Numbered from the stretch's first letter, positions 1 through 6,520 are shown. The stretch is 8,831 bases of DNA from an uncultured Spirochaetia bacterium (GCA_913053665.1 CAJXGR010000118.1:1-8831), one strand, 5' to 3'. Translations and numbers: made by a program. Notes: a model not told the origin generated them from the letters alone.

Positions 1-17
1 GGCCATGCGTCTCTACA
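1..17. repeat. Probable right half of a palindromic intergenic repeat cut by the window edge
   Basis: The first bases read GGCCATGCGTCTCTACA. If the element is symmetric about the GGCC centre, the missing left half would be TGTAGAGACGCAT. Palindromes with TGTAGAGACG / CGTCTCTACA arms are a common dispersed intergenic repeat type in several bacterial phyla. The same CTCTACA end closes the hairpin element at 6325-6367. Only one arm is present here, so the call depends on bases outside the window. Confidence 0.3.
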
Positions 18-67
18 GAAGTGACAGGTTTTGTAACTGGACAATTTAAAATCAGTTTAGTATATCC

Positions 68-1057
68 TTACTGAGAAGACTCACCAGCTTTTCTCACTAA
101 ACAGTTCCTGAACCATTCACAGTTTTGGCAGGTGGGATCCTCAATATCATAATCCGGAGGGGAACAGATATTGGCTTTAGGGTCCAGGGTTGATTGGATA
201 GCCTTCAGTTCAGTGATTTCACTTGTCGTCAAGGGAATACCTTCATCCACTTTGGGGATAATATCCTGAGCCAATTTGATATACTTCTTGTTGTCTAGAG
301 TAGTCTTGACAGCTTTCCCTTTATCAGAGACCCTTTTGGCTTCCCAATCGGCTTTGTTCATGAGTCGTTTGATTTCATCTCTTAAGAAAAAACCGATGAT
401 TCCAAACAGACCAAGATTTAAGAGAAATATATTCATTGTATCCCAGTGTAATAGAGATTTACGTGCCATATCGAATGGATATAACCAGTATCCCAACAAA
501 TTAGGGAAGCCAATTCTAGGTAACAATATTATGGCGAGCAATATAAATCCACTGTATTGAGAAAATCGTTCAAAACCTTCTTTCATTGAGTTAGGCAGAA
601 AATAATGGAGTATGGCTCCACCGTCTAATGGGGCTATAGGCAAAAGATTAAATCCCATTAGGAGAATGTTAATTAGAATATAATGAGAAAATATCTTTAT
701 AAGTAAAGGCGACTGAATAGCGAATAAATTAGCTATCAGTAGGGCAAAACAGGCCTGAACCAAATTGCTGAAGGGACCAGCAAAAGCAATGATAGCATAA
801 TCTCTCATGGGGTGCCTTAGATTCCCTAAAAACACAGGGACTGGTTTCATCCAGCCAAAGCCAATAAACATTGGCAGGAGAATTGTACCCACCAAGTCAA
901 TGTGGGCCAGTGGATTGATGGTCATCCGTCCTTCATGTTTAGCTGTTGAGTCTCCTAAAAAATAGGCTGTAGCGGCATGAGAGAACTCATGGATGGATCC
1001 AGCCACCATGAATGTGCCAATGAACAAAATTATTTGAGAAAAGTCTATGCCAAACAC
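68..1057 (-). CDS. Site-2 protease family (M50) membrane zinc metallopeptidase with C-terminal cysteine tail
   Basis: This is an integral membrane zinc protease of the M50B/SpoIVFB-like group, which cleaves substrates within or near the membrane; the substrate here is unknown. The zinc motif HEFSH is at residues 23-27 in the first hydrophobic segment. The family's GR-x-T-x-NPLAHID stretch is at about 43-54, and NLLPIAPLDGG at 137-147 supplies the third zinc ligand, Asp145. About six hydrophobic segments lie between residues 8 and 225. From about 226 to 329 the protein is a charged soluble tail ending in cysteines 298, 310, 313 and 319 (CQNCEWFRNC), which minimal M50B proteins lack. The start is a GTG preceded by GGATGGG six bases upstream. 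The gene is divergent from the acyl-CoA synthetase. The family is secure; the role is not. Confidence 0.93.
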   Translation of the reverse strand: MFGIDFSQIILFIGTFMVAGSIHEFSHAATAYFLGDSTAKHEGRMTINPLAHIDLVGTILLPMFIGFGWMKPVPVFLGNLRHPMRDYAIIAFAGPFSNLVQACFALLIANLFAIQSPLLIKIFSHYILINILLMGFNLLPIAPLDGGAILHYFLPNSMKEGFERFSQYSGFILLAIILLPRIGFPNLLGYWLYPFDMARKSLLHWDTMNIFLLNLGLFGIIGFFLRDEIKRLMNKADWEAKRVSDKGKAVKTTLDNKKYIKLAQDIIPKVDEGIPLTTSEITELKAIQSTLDPKANICSPPDYDIEDPTCQNCEWFRNCLVRKAGESSQ

Positions 1058-1229
1058 TTAATACCCATCCGTATTATAAGAAGTTGCGAAAAAAACGAAA
1101 TCATCGTCGTTAATCGGGATTTTTTTATATCTTTAAAACGTAATTGATATGCTAATAATATAAAAAAATATAGAACACGTTACAATCTTTCTTTTCTGAA
1201 TATACTATTTTATTTCAAAGTGAGACAAA
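1058..1229. promoter_or_regulatory. AT-rich divergent intergenic region between the M50 protease and acyl-CoA synthetase genes
   Basis: This 172-base gap must hold the promoters of both flanking divergent genes. On the minus strand a perfect TATAAT lies at 1078-1073, but it has no good -35 box and sits so close to the GTG that the transcript would start inside the Shine-Dalgarno sequence. On the plus strand TTGATA at 1144-1149 is followed after a long 19-base spacer by TATAGA at 1169-1174. Neither is convincing alone. The rest is runs of A and T with no clear dyad or riboswitch-like structure. Confidence 0.3.
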
Positions 1230-3020
1230 ATGGAACTCAATAACTTGTACGGGCTGATCAATCGTGGGGTTCAGAAATATAATCATTTGCCTGCTATGGT
1301 CCACAAATCAAAAGGACAATGGGCCAGGATATCCTGGGATGAACTGAAAACAAAGGTTCATCAGATCGCTCAAGGGTTGATTGAGTTGGGCTTGAACAAA
1401 AGCAACACGGTCTGTCTTTTGAGTAACACGAGGGTGGAATGGTCTATGATAGACCTTGGGATTCTTGCTGATGGGGGAATCACTGTTCCTATCTACCCAT
1501 CAAGTGTTGCTTCCCAATGTGAGTTCATTATAAACGATTCTGAGGCACGATTTATCTTTGTGGAAAATGAAGAACAGCTTAAGAAAGTACTGGAGATAAG
1601 GGCTCGAACACCCAATTTGATAAAAATCATCACTATCACTGAAGGTATTCCTGGCAGTAACCTTGTTCTAACCCTTGAAGAGCTGATTGAACTGGGTTCT
1701 AACAAACACGAAAAGGAGCTTGTCAAGCGTATCAGTGATCTCCAGCCATCGGATATTGCAACATTTGTTTATACATCGGGTACAACAGGCGTGCCAAAGG
1801 GGACAGTCCTTACTCACGAAAGCTTTTTAGCGGGTGTCTATGGCTCAACAAAGTCTCTGCCGTCCCTTGAGGGCCTGGAAACCATTAACTTCCTGCCTCT
1901 TTGTCATGTACTGGGTCGAGAGAACTCCTTTATCCATATGTATAGTGGGACCGTCCAATGGTATGCTGAAAGCTTTGATAAGCTGGGTGAAAACATTAGA
2001 GAAGCGAAGCCTCATTTCTTTTCGGCTGTCCCAAGGGTCTTTGAAAAAGCCTTCAATAAAATCAGTGATAAGGTTGAAAACAAGGGCCCACGGGCTGTTC
2101 GTTTGTTCAATTGGTCTATTCAGGTGGGGCGAGAGGTGAGTCAGCATCTACAGAACAAAGAAAGGATTCCATTTAATTTAAAGTGGAAGTACTTGATAGC
2201 TAAGAGATTGGTTTTTAATAAGATCCATAAAGGATTTGGGGGACGCCTGGAGTTTGTGGTTTCCGGGGGAGCCCCTTTGAGTCGGAAGCTTAGTGAATTG
2301 TTTCATGCGGTAGGGATATTAATATTAGAAGGATATGGATTAACAGAAACCTGTTCGGCGACTCATGTGAATCAAAGGGACAACTTCAGGTTTGGAACAG
2401 TGGGACTCCCTATTGATGGGATAGAAGCCAAACTGGCAGATGACAATGAAATCCTGGTGCGTGGAAAGTCAATCATGTTAGGGTATTACAAGAATGAAAA
2501 GCTCACTAAGGAAGCATTAAGCCCAGAGGGTTGGTACCACACAGAGGATATTGGCGAGATCGATTCAGAGGGCTTCCTAAAGATTGTGGACCGAAAAAAA
2601 GATCTCATTGTCACGTCTGGGGGGAAAAACGTGGCCCCTCAATACATAGAGAACCTCTTGAAAAGCTCTCCCTACATTAGTGAGTGCCTGGTCTATGGCG
2701 ACAAACGAAACTTTTTATCGGCTCTGATTGTCCCAGATGAAGAGAGAACAAGGGCTTGGGCCAGGAAAAACAATATCACCTGTAAAACCTTCGGGGCGTT
2801 GATACGTAAAAAGGAAATCATTCAGTTCATAGAAAAAGAAATCGAAGACATCGGTCAAGATATAGCTTCGTATCAAAGGGTTAAGAAGTTCGCCCTGTTG
2901 GACAAAGAGTTCACTGAAGCTGCCGGTGAAATCACCCCGTCGCTAAAGCTGAAGCGTTCCGTGATCATAAAGAAGCACCAAAAACTACTGGATCAATTCT
3001 ATGAAAACCGTTACAATTAG
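1230..3020 (+). CDS. Long-chain fatty-acid--CoA ligase (AMP-forming acyl-CoA synthetase)
   Basis: This enzyme of the ANL superfamily activates a fatty acid with ATP to an acyl-adenylate and then transfers it to CoA, feeding lipid synthesis or beta-oxidation. The P-loop YTSGTTGVPKG is at residues 181-191, the A5 motif GYGLTET at 368-374, GWYHTEDIG at 434-442, and the hinge region DRKKDLIVTSGGKNVAPQ at 454-471. The C-terminal GEITPSLKLKR supplies the likely catalytic Lys573. At 596 residues it has the length of the FadD15-like long-chain branch. There is no signal peptide, and the protein is probably cytoplasmic or peripheral at the membrane. The ATG is preceded by a modest AAAGTGAG. The fumarase alpha gene follows after 92 bases with no clear terminator between, so read-through is possible. 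Chain-length preference cannot be read from the sequence. Confidence 0.95.
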   Translation: MELNNLYGLINRGVQKYNHLPAMVHKSKGQWARISWDELKTKVHQIAQGLIELGLNKSNTVCLLSNTRVEWSMIDLGILADGGITVPIYPSSVASQCEFIINDSEARFIFVENEEQLKKVLEIRARTPNLIKIITITEGIPGSNLVLTLEELIELGSNKHEKELVKRISDLQPSDIATFVYTSGTTGVPKGTVLTHESFLAGVYGSTKSLPSLEGLETINFLPLCHVLGRENSFIHMYSGTVQWYAESFDKLGENIREAKPHFFSAVPRVFEKAFNKISDKVENKGPRAVRLFNWSIQVGREVSQHLQNKERIPFNLKWKYLIAKRLVFNKIHKGFGGRLEFVVSGGAPLSRKLSELFHAVGILILEGYGLTETCSATHVNQRDNFRFGTVGLPIDGIEAKLADDNEILVRGKSIMLGYYKNEKLTKEALSPEGWYHTEDIGEIDSEGFLKIVDRKKDLIVTSGGKNVAPQYIENLLKSSPYISECLVYGDKRNFLSALIVPDEERTRAWARKNNITCKTFGALIRKKEIIQFIEKEIEDIGQDIASYQRVKKFALLDKEFTEAAGEITPSLKLKRSVIIKKHQKLLDQFYENRYN

Positions 3021-3102
3021 TATTATAAGTCATATAAGGTATTTCAGGTGTTCCTTTTAACGGGTTTCTATTCAATATAAAGCGGGTTATAAAGAATAAA
3101 CT

Positions 3103-3107
3103 GGAGG
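3103..3107 (+). promoter_or_regulatory. Shine-Dalgarno GGAGG supporting a GTG start
   Basis: GGAGG lies five bases before the GTG at 3113. It decides the start of the fumarase alpha subunit, which has no ATG at its N-terminus; the next in-frame ATG is six codons downstream and lacks such a site. Confidence 0.75.
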
Positions 3108-3112
3108 TCATT

Positions 3113-3982
3113 GTGGACTTTAAAACGCCTATGTTTGAACTGATCAAAGATGCGTCGACCAATCTCCCACGGGATGTGATTGACATAATGGAAGAAATGA
3201 GGGCAAAGGAAGAGGCCGACAGCAATGCCAAGTCAGTCTTGGGCACCATATTGGATAACGTGGACTTGGCGAAGGTTGAACAGCTCCCCATCTGTCAGGA
3301 TACAGGGATGATCTTTCTGGACATCTATTATCCAAGCGGCTTCTCCACGCTGATGATGCGTAAAGAGATCAATGAGGCTATCAAAGAAGCGACCCAAGCC
3401 AACTTCCTGCGGCCCAATGCGGTGGACGTGGTGACGGGGAAAAATACGGGGGATAACATTGGAAATGGCTCACCCTCCATTTACTTCAATGAGTGGGAAA
3501 AGGATTACTTTGAGATCCGTTTGATGCTGAAGGGAGGGGGAAGCGAGAACGTTGGCATACAATACAAGCTCCCTGACAGCACTCTGAAAGCTGGTCGCGA
3601 CCTGGATGGCGTTAAAAGATGCGTATTGGAAGGTGTTTTTAAAGCACAAGGATTAGGCTGTGCCCCTGGGATCCTGGGTATTGGAATCGGCGGGGATCGA
3701 GGCGGGTCTTACTACCTTTCCAAGAAACAACTATTCAGGAAAGTAAAGGATGCAAGTCCTGATAAAGAACTGGCCGTCCTGGAAAAGGATATACTGGAGT
3801 CGGCCAATAAGCTGGGCATTGGCCCCATGGGGTTTGGTGGCTTAACCACATTGTTGGGTGTAAAGATCGGTACTTACCACAGACACCCAGCCACCTTTTT
3901 TGTGACCATCACTTATCTATGCTGGGCCGGGCGGAGAAAAATCATGACATTGCGTCAGGACGGAGGGTATGACATTGATTAA
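3113..3982 (+). CDS. Fumarate hydratase class I, alpha subunit (iron-sulfur, two-subunit type)
   Basis: This is the N-terminal half of class I [4Fe-4S] fumarase, which interconverts fumarate and L-malate in the TCA cycle or its reductive branch; it is oxygen-sensitive and cytoplasmic. The three presumed cluster cysteines are Cys61 in CQDTG, Cys183 in GCAPG and Cys270 in LCWAGRR. KGGGSEN at 140-146 and the glycine-rich GIGIGGDRGG around 190-198 are family hallmarks. Its 289 residues match a stand-alone alpha subunit rather than the single-chain FumA of about 550 residues. The last 14 bases overlap the beta subunit gene, suggesting translational coupling. L(+)-tartrate dehydratase alpha shares this fold, so substrate is assigned by likelihood and by the absence of tartrate genes nearby. 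E. coli fumA names a different, single-chain protein, so no symbol is given. Confidence 0.94.
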   Translation: MDFKTPMFELIKDASTNLPRDVIDIMEEMRAKEEADSNAKSVLGTILDNVDLAKVEQLPICQDTGMIFLDIYYPSGFSTLMMRKEINEAIKEATQANFLRPNAVDVVTGKNTGDNIGNGSPSIYFNEWEKDYFEIRLMLKGGGSENVGIQYKLPDSTLKAGRDLDGVKRCVLEGVFKAQGLGCAPGILGIGIGGDRGGSYYLSKKQLFRKVKDASPDKELAVLEKDILESANKLGIGPMGFGGLTTLLGVKIGTYHRHPATFFVTITYLCWAGRRKIMTLRQDGGYDID

Positions 3983-4586
3983 CCTAACTTTACCCATAGC
4001 TGAAGGGGATATTAAGAAGCTCAAAGTGGGAGACAATGTCTCTCTAACGGGAGTCATGGTCACGGCTCGTGACGTGGCTCACAAGTATATCATGGAACAC
4101 TTTATCAAAGAGGAACCTCAGGGTAAAGATAAAGAACTCTTTGATCTGCTCTATAAACACCTGCATGATGGGATCATATATCACTGTGGCCCAGTGGTCA
4201 AGGAAGACAATGGCAAGTATACCTTTTTGGCCGCAGGACCCACAACAAGCATACGTGAAGAACCTTATCAGACGGATGTTATAAAGTATTTCGGTCTTAG
4301 AGGCGTGATTGGTAAGGGAGGAATGGGGGATAAGACCCTGCAAGGACTTATGGATCACAAGGCCGTCTATCTTCATGCCATTGGGGGAGCGGCGGCCCTC
4401 ATTGGCAAAAGCGTGAAAGAGGTTTTAGGGGTGGAGCGTCTAGACTTCGGGATGCCCGAGGCCTTCTGGATCATCCGTGTGGAGGATTTCCAGTGTGTCG
4501 TTACCATGGATAGTCATGGGAATTCCCTTCACAAGGACATGATAGAAAGGTCCAAAGGCGAACTGGATAAGTTATTGGCCCAATGA
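3969..4586 (+). CDS. Fumarate hydratase class I, beta subunit
   Basis: This is the C-terminal half of two-subunit class I fumarase, partner of the gene just upstream. Recognisable motifs are TARDVAHK (32-39), YHCGP (71-75), GPTTSIR (90-96), GKGGMGDKT (115-123), GGAAALIG (139-146), GMPEAFW (161-167) and DSHGNSLH (181-188). Its 205 residues are the usual length. The ATG at 3969 has GGAGGG ending only one base before it, which is very tight; an in-frame TTG at 3975 would have normal spacing, so the true start could be two codons later. The 14-base overlap with alpha implies coupled translation and equal stoichiometry. The sigma factor gene begins 30 bases after the stop. TtdB of tartrate dehydratase is the alternative identity. 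Confidence 0.94.
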   Translation: MTLINLTLPIAEGDIKKLKVGDNVSLTGVMVTARDVAHKYIMEHFIKEEPQGKDKELFDLLYKHLHDGIIYHCGPVVKEDNGKYTFLAAGPTTSIREEPYQTDVIKYFGLRGVIGKGGMGDKTLQGLMDHKAVYLHAIGGAAALIGKSVKEVLGVERLDFGMPEAFWIIRVEDFQCVVTMDSHGNSLHKDMIERSKGELDKLLAQ

Positions 4587-4616
4587 GTCCATCCATCTGG
4601 CAGGTAAATAGACAAA

Positions 4617-5162
4617 ATGGAAGCCATCGAATCCATCTGGGAACAGTATCATCACAAACTCCATCTATTTATACAGAAGCGGGTTTCTGACTCCTTTGCG
4701 GCCGATGATATCCTCCAGGAGGTCTTTTTAAAGGTGCTCACCAAGATCGACTCGCTCAAAGACAGTGATAAACTACAAGGCTGGGTCTATCAAATAGCCC
4801 GAAACGCCATCATCGACTACTATCGTTCCCATGCCCCCTTAGAGCCTCCTGATAACCTTATTGCCATTGAATCCTCTCCCAGTGACAAGGCGAGGCAAGA
4901 GATCATCTCATGCCTTGAGCCTATGATCCGCTGTTTACCCGAACCCTATCGTGAGGCCATTATCTTATCCGATATAGAAGGACGGACTCAAAAAGAGATT
5001 GCTGAAAAGGCAAATCTATCCCTCTCAGGGGCCAAATCAAGGGTTCAGAGAGCCAGGACCATGATGAAGGCAATGCTTTTGGACTGCTGTCAATTCGAGT
5101 TTGATCACCAAGGGCGTATGGTGGACTACAGCAGAAAAGAAAAAGATGACGGCGATTGTTAA
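4617..5162 (+). CDS. sigZ: ECF RNA polymerase sigma factor, SigZ type
   Basis: This small sigma-70-family factor contains only regions 2 and 4. Region 2 spans about residues 8-72, with the core-binding DDILQEVFLKV stretch at 30-40 and the -10 recognition segment LQGWVYQIARNAIIDYYR. Region 4 spans about 100-152, with a helix-turn-helix in KEIAEKANLSLSGAKSRVQRAR. The short tail carries Cys157-Cys158 followed by FEFDHQGRMVDY and a terminal Cys181; the CC-F-x-FD-x-x-G-x-x-x-DY signature is what points to the SigZ subgroup. No anti-sigma gene is adjacent. The Shine-Dalgarno sequence is weak (AGG about 12 bases before the ATG). The gene is 30 bases downstream of fumarase beta and 81 bases upstream of arsM, so it may control, or be transcribed with, arsenic methylation. 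The sigma-factor call is secure and the subgroup is likely. Confidence 0.88.
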   Translation: MEAIESIWEQYHHKLHLFIQKRVSDSFAADDILQEVFLKVLTKIDSLKDSDKLQGWVYQIARNAIIDYYRSHAPLEPPDNLIAIESSPSDKARQEIISCLEPMIRCLPEPYREAIILSDIEGRTQKEIAEKANLSLSGAKSRVQRARTMMKAMLLDCCQFEFDHQGRMVDYSRKEKDDGDC

Positions 5163-5243
5163 AAAACTTTGCGTCCTTTCTCACGGATCTCCGTCTATGG
5201 GATGGAGTCGAAAAAACTTGTCAAGGAAAATGGAGGAAACGAA
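5163..5243 (+). promoter_or_regulatory. sigZ-arsM spacer with small dyad and repeated A-tract
   Basis: The 81-base spacer holds a perfect small dyad ACGGA-TC-TCCGT at 5183-5194. AAAAAACTT occurs twice, at 5161-5169 and 5211-5219, exactly 50 bases apart. No sigma-70 promoter is evident, and the spacing does not fit a known ECF promoter pattern. GGAGG at 5232-5236 is the arsM ribosome binding site, seven bases before the ATG. It could be a regulatory leader, but this is weak. Confidence 0.25.
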
Positions 5244-6035
5244 ATGAATACCCTGGAAAAGGACAAAATCAGGCAGGCTGTCCGGAAGACATATGCAGAC
5301 GTTGCCACAGGAGTCACAGATAGCTGCGAAAGTGGCTGCGGCTGCGACACGGTGAACCTGTCGGCAGGAGACATGTCTGTGAATCTTGGCTACACCAAGG
5401 ATGATGTATCCGGCGTGCCTGATGGGGCCAATATGGGACTGGGCTGTGGCAATCCGCAGGCTATTGCATCCTTGAAAGCCGGCGAGACCGTTTTAGATTT
5501 AGGGAGTGGAGGCGGTTTCGACTGCTTTCTTGCGTCAAGAGCTGTGGGAGACACAGGTCAGGTGATTGGGGTGGATATGACTCCTGAAATGATTTCTAAG
5601 GCTCGCCATAACGCTGTGAAAGCAGATGTCAATAATGTTGAATTTCGTTTGGGAGAGATTGAGTATCTACCTCTTGCTGATCATGCCGTGGATGTCATTA
5701 TCTCAAATTGTGTGATCAACCTGTCCCTCGACAAAACGAGAACCTACCAGGAAGCTTTTCGTGTACTGAGAAAAGGCGGGCGTCTTGCCATATCGGATGT
5801 TGTGATAACCGTCCCTTTGCCAGACTCTATGCTCAATGATTTGAAGCATTATTCTGCTTGTGTGAGCGGGGCAATAAGTGTGGACGAGATAAGATCTATT
5901 CTGGAAGAAGCAGGTTTCACGGATATTCGGATCCAGTCCAAGGACGAGAGTCGGGACTTCATTCGTGAATGGATACCAGGTAGCAAGATTGAAGACTATG
6001 TCCTTTCCGCCACTATTGAAGCCATAAAACCCTAA
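5244..6035 (+). CDS. arsM: Arsenite S-adenosylmethionine methyltransferase
   Basis: ArsM methylates trivalent arsenic using S-adenosylmethionine, giving mono- to trimethylated arsenicals; it is a cytoplasmic class I methyltransferase. The SAM-binding motif DLGSGGGFD is at residues 85-93. The three conserved arsenic-binding cysteines of the family appear as Cys68 (GLGCGNP), Cys156 (SNCVINL) and Cys206 (YSACVSGA). An N-terminal cluster, Cys28, Cys32 and Cys34, precedes the conserved VNLGY-to-GVPDGANMG segment. The 263-residue form is normal length for short bacterial ArsM. The start at 5244 is chosen because GGAGG lies seven bases upstream; the frame is open back to a TTG at 5169, but that extension is not family-like and has no ribosome site. 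The gene follows sigZ on the same strand, with no arsR or efflux gene in view. Confidence 0.93.
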   Translation: MNTLEKDKIRQAVRKTYADVATGVTDSCESGCGCDTVNLSAGDMSVNLGYTKDDVSGVPDGANMGLGCGNPQAIASLKAGETVLDLGSGGGFDCFLASRAVGDTGQVIGVDMTPEMISKARHNAVKADVNNVEFRLGEIEYLPLADHAVDVIISNCVINLSLDKTRTYQEAFRVLRKGGRLAISDVVITVPLPDSMLNDLKHYSACVSGAISVDEIRSILEEAGFTDIRIQSKDESRDFIREWIPGSKIEDYVLSATIEAIKP

Positions 6036-6077
6036 CCGATTTTTCATCTATCCACTTCAAAGGCCAGATCATCTGCC

Positions 6078-6121
6078 GACGAATGAATGGTTTCTCAATG
6101 AGAGAGGATCCATTTGTCGTC
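6078..6121 (+). other. Bulged hairpin shortly downstream of arsM
   Basis: GACGAATGAATGG (6078-6090) pairs with CCATTTGTCGTC (6110-6121), giving 12 pairs including two G-T wobbles around one bulged A. The 19-base loop contains a smaller TCTC-AAT-GAGA hairpin. There is no T-tract after it, so it is not a standard Rho-independent terminator. It could stabilise the 3' end of the arsM transcript or be a decayed repeat. Confidence 0.35.
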
Positions 6122-6144
6122 AGGGTAGTGACAAAATATTAGTT

Positions 6145-6316
6145 AACGTGAGTTCGGGACCCAAGAATCTATCTAACAAAAGTTTAGCATAGAAGATTGA
6201 CATCTGTCGAGCTAGGAAGCTCGACCTACAGGGGAATGGACTTCTCTTGAGCCTGTAGGTCGGACTTCTCAGTCCGACAGAGAGTTAGTCATTTTAACTT
6301 ATTCCGAACTCATGTT
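6145..6316. mobile_element. MITE-like nested inverted repeat element (candidate)
   Basis: The outer arms AACGTGAGTTCGGGA (6145-6159) and TTCCGAACTCATGTT (6302-6316) are reverse complements at 13 of 15 positions. Inside lies the larger palindromic unit at 6203-6281. TTAG occurs just outside both ends (6139-6142 and 6319-6322) and might be a target duplication, although two bases separate it from each arm. The element is about 170 bases with no coding capacity, the form expected of a non-autonomous element or a composite REP-type repeat. No transposase is present in the window to link to it. Confidence 0.4.
6203..6281. repeat. Paired hairpins in an inverted repeat (REP/BIME-like)
   Basis: Arms 6203-6232 and 6252-6281 are inverted copies of 30 bases with six differences, separated by 19 bases. 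Each arm folds by itself: GTCGAGCT-AGGA-AGCTCGAC on the left and GTCGGACT-TCTC-AGTCCGAC on the right, both eight-pair stems with four-base loops. The inner ends are CCTACAGG and CCTGTAGG. The stem differences between arms are compensatory, so hairpin shape rather than exact sequence has been kept. The arrangement resembles bacterial interspersed mosaic elements mobilised by RAYT (Y1) transposases; that link is an inference. Confidence 0.6.
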
Positions 6317-6324
6317 GCTTAGCA

Positions 6325-6367
6325 ATTGTTTGTAGGAACAGGTTTAAGGCCTGCCTCTACAAGCAAT
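6325..6367. repeat. Palindromic intergenic element with TGTAG/CTACA arms
   Basis: Positions 6325-6342 pair with 6350-6367: 14 Watson-Crick pairs, two G-T pairs and two mismatches around a seven-base TTTAAGG loop. The core arms are TGTAGGAACAGG and CCTGCCTCTACA. This form, TGTAGG plus a CAGG-rich stem, matches a widespread family of dispersed bacterial palindromes. It starts nine bases after the preceding nested element ends. Confidence 0.5.
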
Positions 6368-6412
6368 CGGATAGATTTATACGGGAAGTCTTGTCACTGT
6401 TCTCGATAAGGA

Positions 6413-6520
6413 ATGAAAGGTCACTAGGCTAGTGACGGGAGGTCACTCGGCTAGTGATGAAAGGTCACTCGGCTAGTGACGAGAGCTCACTAGGCTAGTG
6501 ATGAAAGATCACTAGCCGAG
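6413..6520. repeat. Tandem array of a 22-base dyad-containing repeat (four copies plus a diverged fifth)
   Basis: Four contiguous 22-base units occupy 6413-6434, 6435-6456, 6457-6478 and 6479-6500. Each unit has a variable head and a palindromic core. In units 1 and 4 the core is CACTAGGCTAGTG, a perfect 6+1+6 dyad; in units 2 and 3 it is CACTCGGCTAGTG, with one mismatch. The heads alternate between ATGAAAGG-type (1, 3) and ACGRGAG-type (2, 4), implying duplication of a 44-base pair of units. A fifth partial unit (6501-6520) carries the core in reverse-complement form, so 6446-6458 and 6508-6520 are a perfect 13-base inverted repeat. The unit length is not a multiple of three and no frame is maintained, so it is not coding. 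It could be an array of protein-binding sites or a mini-satellite. Confidence 0.75.

Noticed and set aside
276..560. 94-codon plus-strand frame
   Set aside because: It is antisense to the M50 protease gene, whose zinc motifs are intact; no recognisable protein features.
1073..1078. TATAAT on the minus strand as the M50 gene promoter
   Set aside because: The -10 box is perfect, but there is no -35 match and the transcript would start within the Shine-Dalgarno sequence; not called separately.
1834..2147. Open frames of about 100 codons on both strands inside the acyl-CoA synthetase gene
   Set aside because: They are shadows of a well-conserved enzyme frame with all core motifs; no own ribosome site or domain.
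3113..4586. L(+)-tartrate dehydratase TtdA/TtdB
   Set aside because: The fold and subunit sizes are shared, but the motifs are those of general class I fumarase and no tartrate transporter or regulator is nearby; kept as an alternative only.
4591..4640. Direct repeat ATCCATCTGG at 4591-4600 and 4631-4640
   Set aside because: A ten-base match within 40 bases with one copy inside the sigZ coding sequence is likely chance.
5169..5243. TTG start adding 25 residues to ArsM
   Set aside because: No ribosome site precedes the TTG, the extension does not resemble ArsM N-termini, and the ATG at 5244 has GGAGG at ideal spacing.
6078..6121. Rho-independent terminator for arsM
   Set aside because: The hairpin has a bulge, a long loop and no T-tract on either strand, so it is listed only as a structure.
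6413..6520. CRISPR array
   Set aside because: The 22-base units are contiguous with no unique spacers between them, and no cas gene is present.
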